From: Acidobacteriota bacterium
GTDB lineage: Bacteria; Acidobacteriota; Terriglobia; Versatilivoradales; Versatilivoraceae
Assembly: GCA_009841055.1 (NCBI GenBank)
Contig: VXMN01000146.1
Coordinates: forward strand, 1 to 34,625
Length of the DNA: 34,625 nt
Reading direction: 5' to 3'
In this document: positions 9,722 through 17,293 of the stretch, piece by piece
Numbering within the stretch: position 1 is the first letter of the stretch
How the letters are laid out: the number at the start of each line of letters is the position of its first letter
Position numbers and translations under genes: made by a program
The notes under the pieces: model-generated
The model's input: the letters and a program-made list of their open reading frames with translations, nothing else
Databases searched by the model: none
Told to the model about the DNA's origin: nothing

Positions 9722-11326
9722 ATGAAACTGGCGAAATGGACTTGCTGGCTTGTGTGTGGATTGCTGCTGTCACCGCTGGCGGTGATGGAGGCTCAGAAGA
9801 AGAAGGACCGGCAGCGGGAGCGGTCGCTGCGCCGGGAGACTCAGGACCGGTTCCTCAAGAAGTGGCTCAAGCAGGACGTCTCCTTCATCATCACGCCGGA
9901 AGAGAGAGACGCGTTCGACAATTTGAGCAACGACGAGGAGCGCTACCAGTTCATCGAGCAGTTCTGGCTGAGACGGGACCCCAATCCGGACACCGTGGTC
10001 AACGAGTTCCGGGACGAGCACTACCGGCGCATCGCCTACGCCAATGAGCGTTTCACTTCAGGCAAGATGGGATGGAAGACCGATCGCGGGCGCATCTACA
10101 TCATGTACGGCCCGCCGGATCAGATCGAGACCCACCATGGGGGAGGCACCTACTACCGGCCCTACTGGGAGGGGGGAGGGAAGACCAGCACTCATCCCTT
10201 CATCACCTGGCGATATCGCTACCTGGACGGGCTGGACCTGGGACAGGAAGTCATCATCGAGTTCGTGGATCGCACCTTTACCGGTGAGTATCGCATTGCG
10301 CTCGATCCCTTCGAGAAGGACGCCCTCAAGAATACCCCGGTGGCCGACCTGACCGAGGACCAGAGAATGGGGCGGGGCGACGACATCAGCCGCCATACCC
10401 GCTACCCGTCGGGGCTGTTCTATTCGGACTTCCGAATGAGCCAGATGCTCCGACTGAGACAGGTGGCGGCTCTCAACCGGGCTCCCAAGATCCGGTTCAA
10501 GGACCTGGAAACGGTGGTCGACACCAAGCTCACCTACAACACCTTTCCCTTCGACTACCGCACCGACTTCATCAAGATCACCGAAGACACCATCCTGACG
10601 CCCATCACGGTGGTCATGAAGAACAGCGACATGACCTTCAAGGACGTGGAGGGCGTCAAGAAGGCCGAGGTGAACGTCTTCGGCAGGATCACCACCATCA
10701 CAGGCCGCTCGGTCCAGGTTTTCGAGGAGGTTGTCCGGCAGATCGCGCCCGACGCCCTGTTCAGGAGCACCCTGGAGAAGCGTTCCCTCTACCAGACCCG
10801 CATCCCCCTGCGTTCGGGCCTCTACAAGCTGGAACTGGTGCTCAAGGACCTCAACAGCGGCAACCTGGGGACCGTCTACCACAGCATCCGGGTGCCGAAG
10901 TTTCCCGAGGACGAGCTGGCCACCAGCAGCATCATCCTGGCCGACCAACTGGAGCGGCTGCCCAGAAAGCAGGTGGGTTCCGGCCAGTTCGTGATCGGAA
11001 GCTCCAAGGTGCTGCCCAGCGTCGAGGAGTCTTTCGGCAGGGACCGGCCCATGGGGGTCTATTTTCAGGTCTACAACCTGGCCAGGGACGAGCAGACCCA
11101 AAAGCCGTCCGCCACCATTGAATACGTGCTGAAGAAGGGCGGAAGAGAGATCGGCAGAGCCCTTGAGTCCAACGACAAGTTCGTCGGAGCGGCCCAGCAG
11201 ATGACCCTGCAGAAACTGGTGGCCCTCGACGAGCTCGAACCCGGTCAATACAGCCTGGTGGTCCAGGTCACCGACAACGTCGCCAACCGTTCCGTCGCAC
11301 CCGAGGCCAAATTCGCGGTGCGGTAA
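9722..11326 (+). CDS. Exported GWxTD-domain protein
   Basis: The 534-residue product has a signal peptide (MKLAKWTCWLVCGLLLSPLAVMEAQ) and a GWxTD domain. The name motif is GWKTDRGRIYIMYGPPD at residues 117-133, preceded by the typical FIEQFWLRRDPNPDT and NEFRDEHYRRIAYANERF segments. The C-terminal half is beta-rich (strands around VQVFEEVVRQI, YKLELVLKDL, YSLVVQVTDN) and resembles an Ig-like or other beta-sandwich module. GWxTD proteins are widespread in Acidobacteriota and Bacteroidota envelopes and have no established biochemical role. The gene follows the TPR gene by 93 bases on the same strand and is the last gene before a 435-base control region. Confidence 0.88.
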   Translation: MKLAKWTCWLVCGLLLSPLAVMEAQKKKDRQRERSLRRETQDRFLKKWLKQDVSFIITPEERDAFDNLSNDEERYQFIEQFWLRRDPNPDTVVNEFRDEHYRRIAYANERFTSGKMGWKTDRGRIYIMYGPPDQIETHHGGGTYYRPYWEGGGKTSTHPFITWRYRYLDGLDLGQEVIIEFVDRTFTGEYRIALDPFEKDALKNTPVADLTEDQRMGRGDDISRHTRYPSGLFYSDFRMSQMLRLRQVAALNRAPKIRFKDLETVVDTKLTYNTFPFDYRTDFIKITEDTILTPITVVMKNSDMTFKDVEGVKKAEVNVFGRITTITGRSVQVFEEVVRQIAPDALFRSTLEKRSLYQTRIPLRSGLYKLELVLKDLNSGNLGTVYHSIRVPKFPEDELATSSIILADQLERLPRKQVGSGQFVIGSSKVLPSVEESFGRDRPMGVYFQVYNLARDEQTQKPSATIEYVLKKGGREIGRALESNDKFVGAAQQMTLQKLVALDELEPGQYSLVVQVTDNVANRSVAPEAKFAVR

Positions 11327-11351
11327 ACGGTCTGGGGAAATCAGCGCTGCT

Positions 11352-11367
11352 CCGCCCGGAAGGGCGG
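11352..11367. other. GC hairpin, possible weak terminator of the GWxTD gene
   Basis: CCGCCC-GGAA-GGGCGG forms a 6-bp stem with a 4-base loop 26 bases after the stop codon at 11326. There is no T-run after it, so it is at best a weak or Rho-assisted stop signal. Confidence 0.35.
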
Positions 11368-11401
11368 CCGGACGGTTTCCAGATTCTCCAATGCCCTACG
11401 A

Positions 11402-11419
11402 GATACCGTAATCGGTATC
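11402..11419. promoter_or_regulatory. Perfect inverted repeat, candidate activator-binding site
   Basis: GATACCG-TAAT-CGGTATC has perfect 7-bp arms around a 4-base spacer. It lies about 260 bases upstream of the expected start of the sigma-54 transcript. Bacterial enhancer-binding proteins bind such dyads at a distance upstream of sigma-54 promoters, so it is a candidate upstream activating site. It could equally be a plain hairpin, or a site for another regulator. Confidence 0.35.
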
Positions 11420-11652
11420 CGGCCTACCGAGCCGGGGACAAAGGAGTGCTCTTTCCTCATAAAATATTCATTATATTAGACTTATTTAAGAATAGTCCCT
11501 TTGCTTTGACGGTTTGACTGCCGGACGCGGGGCTATTGACTTCAATATTTCGTAGAATGGCGCAAGCGAGTTAGGACGAGCGCGAGCGGGGTTGTCGTCT
11601 AAATTATTGAAATATAGATGTTTAAGTTAATTTAATTTCGTTTTCCGGAATT

Positions 11653-11668
11653 TGGCAAGCTGATTGCA
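11653..11668 (+). promoter_or_regulatory. Sigma-54 (RpoN) promoter
   Basis: TGGCAAGCTGATTGCA matches the sigma-54 consensus TGGCACG-N4-TTGCA at all fixed positions except one (A for C at the sixth base). The invariant GG (11654-11655) and GC (11666-11667) are exactly 10 bases apart, as sigma-54 requires. Transcription would start near 11678-11680, leaving a leader of about 80 bases before the ATG at 11762. It is on the correct strand and is the best promoter match in this gap. Confidence 0.75.
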
Positions 11669-11761
11669 GCAAATTAGTCGATTTAGAGTTGAACTTTTGA
11701 AGTCAGTTCGATTATGACGACTTCACTGGTGGCAAACGTTAACTTGAGGAGGTATCCACTG

Positions 11762-14700
11762 ATGCAACGCTTTCTAACAGTGGCTGGATTGGCCGTTGTC
11801 CTGGCCCTTACACTGTCCTGGACGCCCATGCTGGCCCAGGAGTACACCGGCATCCACGGGAACGTCGAGGACGAGACCGGCGCCAGGGTGACCCAGGTCG
11901 AGATCACGGCGACCGAAGAAGCTACGGGGATGACCCGCTCGACCGTGAGCAACGAGGTAGGCATCTACGAGCTGCGCGGCCTGCCGCCCGGGACCTACAC
12001 CCTCGGGGCCGAATTGGCCGGCTTCAAGGCCTACACCAACAGCGGTGTGATCATCTACGCCGGACGTCCTCGTCGCGTCGACGTCGTGCTGCAGGTGGGC
12101 GACATCCAGGACACCATCACGGTTTCCGAGGAAGGCGCCGTCATCGAGACGGACAAGTCGAGCATCACCTACACCTTGCCCTACAAGGAGGTGGAGGCCT
12201 TCCGGATTGCCGCCAGCCTGATCTACACGGTGGGGAACAATCCCGGGGCCGAGTCCCGCAGCCAGGTGCACGGGGCCTTCGCCAACAACACCACCTCGCT
12301 GCAGGACGGCGTGGCCACCAATGCCTACGGCACCTTCCGGGCGCCTCAGGAGCTGGTCCAGGAGATCAACCAGGTCTCGCTGAACGCCCCGGCCGAATAC
12401 AAGACCGCCACCACCATCAACGGGGTGGGCCGAGGCGGCACCAACCAGTATCACGGCGAGATCTGGATGCAGTTGGACCACCCCCGGCTGCGGGCCTTGA
12501 CCGTCGGCCAGACCAGGCATCCTCCCGCCAAGCCGGGTGTCCGCTGGAACTACATGGCCTCGGGACCCATCTACATCCCCAAGGTCTACGACGGGCGAGA
12601 CAAGACCTTCTTCCATTTCTACGTTCAACCCAACAGGAGCGACCAGAAAGCTCCCATCCGGAATTACGTCTATCCCACCGCGGCCATTCGCGGCGGGGAC
12701 CTGACCGAGGTGGTGCAGCAGCATTTGAAGGGTGAGCCCGTCATCAATCCCTTTACGGGCGAGCCTTTCGCCAACAACATCATTCCTCCTGAGCTGCTCA
12801 GCCCGGTGGCGCAGGCGGCCTTGAGATACGCTCCCATGCCCAATGCTTCAAATCCCTTGGGCACCCTGGTCGACAACACCCATGGTTTCCAGTTCGGCAG
12901 CAACGTGGAGAAGGACTGGCACGTGCGGTTCGACCACGCCATCACCGACACCAACACCATCTCCTTCAACCACTACGGCTACAACCGGGTTCTGGACGAA
13001 GGCAACACCATTTCGCTTTCGACCTGGTTCGGCGACAACGCCACCCGCATGTGGAGCATCCAGGATTCCCACATGTTCTCCCCCACGGTGATCAACGAGT
13101 TCACCTTCGGGACCAACGATCAGGGATACGACCAGAAGGGCGCCACCACCGTCGGCAACACCCTGATCAAGGAGTTCGGCATCGACCTGGGCGGGCGCAC
13201 CTCGCCCGAGGGACCCGGATGCCCCCAGATCTACACGGGGCTGTGGGGATTCCAGCCGGGCGCCCTGTCCGGTTCCTTCTCGGCCACCGAGCTTACCTTC
13301 CCGTTCCTGGGACGTTGCGGCGCCGGCGGTAACAGCAGCAATCCCAAGGTCTGGGTGATGAAGGACAACGTCTCCGTCAACAAGGGCACCCATCTCATCA
13401 AGTTCGGGATCGAGGCCAACTGGGAGCGGCCCTTCGGGTCGGCCAACAGTGCGGACGCCTGGGGTATATATCGCTTCACCGGCCATTACAGCGGAAGCGA
13501 CATTGCCGACTTCCTGCTGGGAATCCCCCGCGAGACGGGAATCGCCACCTCCCGCGCCGCCGTTCACGCCCGCGGCTTCGACTTCGGGTTCTTTGCCCAG
13601 GACGACTGGAAGGTGACCCCGCGTCTGACCATGACCTACGGCGCCCGCATCCAGCACTTCGGCGCGCCCACGGACGCCAATGGACTGTTCTACAACTTCG
13701 ACTTCGACAACCTGCGGGTGGTGGTTCCCGACCGGTCCTTCCACCACGTGGTGCCGGTGTGGCCGCAGGGAGCGATTCCGGTGGTGAAGGCCAGCGACGC
13801 CGGCTATCCCCAGAGCCTGGTCAACTTCACCACGGCCCACATCTCTCCGCGCTTCGGGCTGGCCTATCGCATCAACGACTTTACCGTGATCCGGGCCGGC
13901 TACGGCATCTACCACGTGCCCTTCGCCATCGCCGGAGCAGGCACGAGCGGCCTGGGACGGGCCGGCTGGCTGGGAGGCCGCGAGGCCGGACCCTTCGCCG
14001 GATCGGAGACGTTCGGGCCCAACGTGATCACCGACGGCGTGCCGCAGTTGACGTTCAAGGACCCCTTCCTGCCCGCTGGCACCGGCGCCGTCTCCAAGCA
14101 GGGCGTGCGGGGGATTCCCCTCAACAGCCGCAAGGACGCCTGGGCTTACGACCAGCAGTGGAACCTGACCCTGGAGAACGACCTGGGCGATGGTTGGGCG
14201 TCGCGGGTCTCCTACGTGGCCTCCAAGGGCACCAGTTGGCCCTATCGGAGCAACCTGCAGACTCCCACCCCCAGCACCATTCCCTTCGACGAGCGGACCG
14301 ACAAGTTCCCCTGGGGCCCGAACTTCTCGTTCGTCGACCGCCACGACCTGGGAGGGACCGGAAGCTTCCACAGCCTGGAAGTGGAAGCCACCCGCCAGTT
14401 CAGCCGGGGCATCTACCTGCGCGCCTGGTACGAGTGGAAGAAGAACCTGGCTGATGTCATTCCGGGGCTGTTTTCCTCCACCATCGGCTTCGAGGCCGAA
14501 GATCCGCTGGACCGCAAGCGCGACAAGGGGATCCAGAACGGAATCCGCCGCCAGCGCTGGCACGTGGGCGGGGTCTGGGATCTCCCGGTAGGCCAGGGGA
14601 GGCAATACGCCGGTAACATCGGCGGCGCCCTCAATACCCTTATAGGCGACTGGACGGCCGCCTTCAAGTTCACCGGCGGCTCGGGAACGGCCTTCACGCC

Positions 14701-15103
14701 TTCCTACTCCGGTTCGGATCCCTCCAACACCGGACGATCCAGCGGCCGGCCGGACCAGTTGTGCAATCCCAACGGCTTCGGCGAAACGCCGGGAATCGGA
14801 TGGAACAAGTCTTGTTTCGCCATTCCGCCCGCGGGAATCGGCCGTTACGGCAACGCCAGCCGGGGGATGCTGATTGCGCCGCGTGACTGGGGCACCGACC
14901 TCAACGTGTTCAAGCGGTTCAACCTGACCCAGTATGAGAACGGACCCTACTTCAACTTCGAGACCTACATCAGTAACGTCTTGAACCACCGCAACGCCTC
15001 GGGTCCCTCCTCGACCAACATCTCCGCTGCCAATTTCGGACTCTTCCAGCCCAGCGGGTGGGAAGCGCGCCGCATCGTGTTCCGCTTGCGTCTCGGCTTC
15101 TAG
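11762..15103 (+). CDS. Oar-like TonB-dependent outer-membrane receptor with carboxypeptidase-regulatory-like domain
   Basis: The 1113-residue protein has a signal peptide (QRFLTVAGLAVVLALTLSWTPMLAQ), then a carboxypeptidase-regulatory-like beta-sandwich (GIHGNVEDETGARVTQVEIT...GIYELRGLPPGTYTL). A plug-like region follows (SRSQVHGAFANNTTSLQDGV), and then a long beta-barrel ending in aromatic Phe (IVFRLRLGF). This is the Oar-type architecture that Acidobacteriota carry in many copies, thought to import large or complex substrates using TonB energy. The ATG at 11762 is preceded by an excellent AGGAGGT with 8-base spacing; an in-frame ATG at 11714 lacks such a site. The gene stands alone, driven by a sigma-54-type promoter and closed by a strong terminator at 15129. 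The substrate is unknown. Confidence 0.92.
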   Translation: MQRFLTVAGLAVVLALTLSWTPMLAQEYTGIHGNVEDETGARVTQVEITATEEATGMTRSTVSNEVGIYELRGLPPGTYTLGAELAGFKAYTNSGVIIYAGRPRRVDVVLQVGDIQDTITVSEEGAVIETDKSSITYTLPYKEVEAFRIAASLIYTVGNNPGAESRSQVHGAFANNTTSLQDGVATNAYGTFRAPQELVQEINQVSLNAPAEYKTATTINGVGRGGTNQYHGEIWMQLDHPRLRALTVGQTRHPPAKPGVRWNYMASGPIYIPKVYDGRDKTFFHFYVQPNRSDQKAPIRNYVYPTAAIRGGDLTEVVQQHLKGEPVINPFTGEPFANNIIPPELLSPVAQAALRYAPMPNASNPLGTLVDNTHGFQFGSNVEKDWHVRFDHAITDTNTISFNHYGYNRVLDEGNTISLSTWFGDNATRMWSIQDSHMFSPTVINEFTFGTNDQGYDQKGATTVGNTLIKEFGIDLGGRTSPEGPGCPQIYTGLWGFQPGALSGSFSATELTFPFLGRCGAGGNSSNPKVWVMKDNVSVNKGTHLIKFGIEANWERPFGSANSADAWGIYRFTGHYSGSDIADFLLGIPRETGIATSRAAVHARGFDFGFFAQDDWKVTPRLTMTYGARIQHFGAPTDANGLFYNFDFDNLRVVVPDRSFHHVVPVWPQGAIPVVKASDAGYPQSLVNFTTAHISPRFGLAYRINDFTVIRAGYGIYHVPFAIAGAGTSGLGRAGWLGGREAGPFAGSETFGPNVITDGVPQLTFKDPFLPAGTGAVSKQGVRGIPLNSRKDAWAYDQQWNLTLENDLGDGWASRVSYVASKGTSWPYRSNLQTPTPSTIPFDERTDKFPWGPNFSFVDRHDLGGTGSFHSLEVEATRQFSRGIYLRAWYEWKKNLADVIPGLFSSTIGFEAEDPLDRKRDKGIQNGIRRQRWHVGGVWDLPVGQGRQYAGNIGGALNTLIGDWTAAFKFTGGSGTAFTPSYSGSDPSNTGRSSGRPDQLCNPNGFGETPGIGWNKSCFAIPPAGIGRYGNASRGMLIAPRDWGTDLNVFKRFNLTQYENGPYFNFETYISNVLNHRNASGPSSTNISAANFGLFQPSGWEARRIVFRLRLGF

Positions 15104-15128
15104 CAGAACCGAGCGCCGGACCCTCTAC

Positions 15129-15163
15129 AAAAGCCCCGTGCCATCCGCACGGGGCTTTTTTTT
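15129..15163 (+). terminator. Strong intrinsic terminator after the TonB-dependent receptor
   Basis: A 13-bp stem, AAAAGCCCCGTGC paired with GCACGGGGCTTTT around a CATCC loop, is followed by a continuing T-run (eight Ts from 15156). It lies 25 bases after the stop codon at 15103 and is a textbook Rho-independent terminator. It closes the receptor as a single-gene transcription unit. Confidence 0.93.
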
Positions 15164-15405
15164 CGGAATCTGATCTGAGCACCCCCTACTGTCGTGCCGG
15201 TCAGCGCCGAGCCTTGCTCAACGCTTTCGAACATCGCCATGGCATGACGCGATGCCCCCCTTGAGGAGCAAGAGTGACGGGAGGAGGCCCACCCGGGAGC
15301 GCGGACGTCCGGCCCGCACAAGGCCCGGCACGGCTTCACCCATCTCCCTCATTCCGATCAACCGGGAAAGGCACCATTGCTTGCCCATCGTTGCAGTAAC
15401 CATTT
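15164..15405. other. Gene-free spacer between receptor terminator and toxin-antitoxin promoter
   Basis: I see no gene with a plausible ribosome site or protein pattern here. A TGGC/TTGC-like pair near 15370-15384 has the wrong spacing for sigma-54. No repeats or hairpins of note. Confidence 0.5.
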
Positions 15406-15434
15406 TTGACCATATTCGTTATTCCTGCTAGGAT
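15406..15434 (+). promoter_or_regulatory. Sigma-70-type promoter of the parD/parE pair
   Basis: TTGACC (15406-15411) is separated by exactly 17 bases from TAGGAT (15429-15434), which predicts a start near 15441, about 28 bases before the antitoxin ATG at 15469. A direct-repeat-like CCATTTTTGACCAT surrounds the -35 box and could be part of an antitoxin operator, since ParD proteins usually repress their own promoter. Confidence 0.65.
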
Positions 15435-15468
15435 GGAAGAGTGATGCATCCCCGTGGAGGACCGCTGT

Positions 15469-15741
15469 ATGAATGTGTCTCTTACGTCGGAACTTGAAGC
15501 GTTTGTAGCGTCCAAGGTGCGGAGTGGGCGCTACCATTCGGCCAGTGAGGTGATTCGTGAGGCATTGCGGCTGCTGGAGGAGCGTGAACAGGTGAGAGCC
15601 CTCCGAATTCGTGCGCTACGCGAGAAAATTGGCGAAGGATTGGAGCAACTGGATCGCGGCGAGGGAATTGCCGGGGAGTTGATATTCTCAGAGCTCGAGG
15701 CTGAGTTGGGTATCCTGGAACAAACCCGGCACGAAGATTGA
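15469..15741 (+). CDS. parD: ParD-type ribbon-helix-helix antitoxin
   Basis: This 90-residue protein begins MNVSLTSELEAFVASKVRSG and continues RYHSASEVIREALRLLEERE, the ribbon-helix-helix DNA-binding pattern of the ParD/CopG antitoxin family, followed by a charged C-terminal helix that would wrap the toxin. It should neutralise the downstream ParE toxin and repress the operon. The ATG at 15469 has GGAGG 8 bases upstream; the frame opens at 15454, but the extra MEDRC residues are not family-like. Its end overlaps the toxin start by 4 bases. Confidence 0.9.
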   Translation: MNVSLTSELEAFVASKVRSGRYHSASEVIREALRLLEEREQVRALRIRALREKIGEGLEQLDRGEGIAGELIFSELEAELGILEQTRHED

Positions 15742-16028
15742 GTCAATGCCTTCTTTCCCCAGCGGCGGTGCGAGACCTCAGAGAAATCCAAGCATACATT
15801 GCACGGGACAGCATTGACGCATCCCGGCGGGTGGTCACTCAACTTCGCACCGCTTGCGAACGACTCGCACGGAATCCGTTAATGGGACATAGTCGCGAGG
15901 ATTTAACAGATCAACCGGTATTGTTCTGGCCCGTAGGAGCGTACTCAGTCATCTATCGCCCAGAAACCACGCCATTGAAAATCGTTCGGGTCTTGCACGG
16001 ATCTCGGGACATTCCAAATCTGGTGTAA
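15738..16028 (+). CDS. parE: ParE/RelE-superfamily toxin
   Basis: The 96-residue product has the ParE pattern: LSPAAVRDLREIQAYIARDS at the N-terminus, an ERLARNPLMGHSRED segment, then the closing FWPVGAYSVIYRPE..LKIVRVLHGSRDI strands. ParE toxins typically poison DNA gyrase, while RelE relatives cut mRNA; the sequence favours ParE but activity is untested. The start is a TTG overlapping the antitoxin stop (TTGA), a layout that couples translation. The pair sits between a terminator and the next operon, consistent with an independent acquired unit. Confidence 0.88.
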   Translation: MSQCLLSPAAVRDLREIQAYIARDSIDASRRVVTQLRTACERLARNPLMGHSREDLTDQPVLFWPVGAYSVIYRPETTPLKIVRVLHGSRDIPNLV

Positions 16029-16071
16029 CGCAAGCACCGTCCCTGCCAGCTTATCCAATTACACTTTCGGA

Positions 16072-17226
16072 TTGACGTCGCTGCCAGCTTTGAAACCCCC
16101 GTTCAACACAACTCGAATCCTGACGGCACTTCTCATTGTGTTTTTTGGCGCGCCGCTGATTTCCCAGGCGGATGCCTATCAGGAGGCATTGGCAAGCTAC
16201 CGGTCCGGAAGTTACCTGGAGGCGCTGGTGGCCGTGCAGAATGCCCTGAGCCAGAATGAAGGCAACGCCTCCTACCACCTGCTGCATGCCAAGGTTCTGG
16301 TGGAGCTGCGCCAGTACGGCGACGCCGAGAAGAGCCTGAAGCGAGCCGGCGAACTGCGTCCCCAATGGGTGGAGCCTCTCTACGAGGCGGGCATACTCCT
16401 GTTCAGGCGCGGAAATTTTCAGGAGGCAGTTACGACGCTGGCCAAGGGAGTCGAACTCGCACCCGATTCCATCAAGACTCGCTTTCTGCTGGGCGTCAGC
16501 TATCTGCAGATCAACCTGGACCATGCGGCCCTGGAGCAGCTCAAGGACGTGGAGGCGGCCGATCCGCGCTACCCCGCGGTTCACCACAGCATCGGAAGGG
16601 TTTACTTTCGGCAGGGCAGGGACGCCGAGGCAATCGAGCACTTCAGAACCGAGTTGGCGCACAACCCCGATCGTCACGCGGCCAGGTTTCTTCTGGGCAA
16701 GGCGCTGGTAAGGACGGGCCAGGCGGAAGCGGCGGTGGTGCAACTGCTGAGGCTTCAGGGAAAAGAGGTGGGCCAGGGGCAACTCCATTACTACCTGGGG
16801 GCGGCCTACCGTCGCCAGGGGAAACGGGCGGAGGCCCTGGAAGCGCTTCAGCAGAGCATCGCTATCAATCCCAACTCCTATGAATCGCGCTACCTGCTGG
16901 CTCGGCTCTATCTGGAAACCGGCCAGCCCGAGTTGGCCCGGAAGCAGATGGCGGCCTTCGAGCAGTTGCGGAACAGAGAAGGGCGTGGGCGGTCGGTCGA
17001 GGGTTTGAAGCGGGAGAGGCAGGACCCGGAATTCAGTGAAGCCGACATTGATGCCGATGGCCAGTTGACGCCGGTCGAATTCGAGCGCTTCGTCAATACG
17101 CGAGTGAAGGGTTTTGCAAGACATGGTGAGTTCTTCCGGGGATTGGACGGCAACGGCGACGGCCTGCTGGACCGCCAGGAATTCTCCCGGCGCTTTGGAG
17201 TTCTGCGAAGTCTTCAGAGTCAATAG
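16072..17226 (+). CDS. Exported TPR protein with C-terminal EF-hand pair
   Basis: The 384-residue protein has a signal-like segment (TRILTALLIVFFGAPLISQADA), then about eight TPR units (YQEALASYRSGSYLEALVAV, ASYHLLHAKVLVELRQYGDAE, SRYLLARLYLETGQPELARK). Two EF-hand-like calcium loops close it: DIDADGQLTPVEFE and DGNGDGLLDRQEFS. The TPR part is clearly paralogous to the TPR protein at 32807, which ends before the EF-hands. The start is uncertain: a TTG at 16072 is used, but its ribosome site is weak. It is followed 67 bases later by a CRTAC1 gene, so a calcium-dependent TPR/CRTAC1 partnership is plausible inference. Confidence 0.82.
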   Translation: MTSLPALKPPFNTTRILTALLIVFFGAPLISQADAYQEALASYRSGSYLEALVAVQNALSQNEGNASYHLLHAKVLVELRQYGDAEKSLKRAGELRPQWVEPLYEAGILLFRRGNFQEAVTTLAKGVELAPDSIKTRFLLGVSYLQINLDHAALEQLKDVEAADPRYPAVHHSIGRVYFRQGRDAEAIEHFRTELAHNPDRHAARFLLGKALVRTGQAEAAVVQLLRLQGKEVGQGQLHYYLGAAYRRQGKRAEALEALQQSIAINPNSYESRYLLARLYLETGQPELARKQMAAFEQLRNREGRGRSVEGLKRERQDPEFSEADIDADGQLTPVEFERFVNTRVKGFARHGEFFRGLDGNGDGLLDRQEFSRRFGVLRSLQSQ

Positions 17227-17293
17227 GAAGCTGGTTGGCGTTGATCCGATTAAAATGGCTTATGGCCCTTGAGGTCCCAACAGGGGGGTGCGA

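Larger units (their letters stand above)
11327..11761 (+). promoter_or_regulatory. 435-bp AT-rich control region upstream of the TonB-dependent receptor
   Basis: This gene-free stretch holds a GC hairpin just after the GWxTD stop (11352-11367), a perfect inverted repeat (11402-11419), an AT-rich block from about 11455 to 11715 (conspicuous against the GC-rich surroundings) and a sigma-54 promoter match (11653-11668). A 7-bp dyad ATATTTC (11545-11551) / GAAATAT (11609-11615) is also present. A weaker sigma-70 reading, TTGAAA-N18-TTTAAT, starts near 11607. The AT-rich block could ease DNA bending between an activator site and the promoter. Confidence 0.6.

Noticed and set aside
12848-14989. 713-residue open frame on the minus strand
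   Set aside because: It lies wholly antisense to the TonB-dependent receptor, has low-complexity Gly/Val/Glu-rich content and no domain pattern. Long antisense frames are expected at this GC content.
15370-15384. Second sigma-54-like pair (GGCACC...TTGC)
   Set aside because: The GG and GC are 11 bases apart rather than the required 10. A good sigma-70 promoter lies just downstream.
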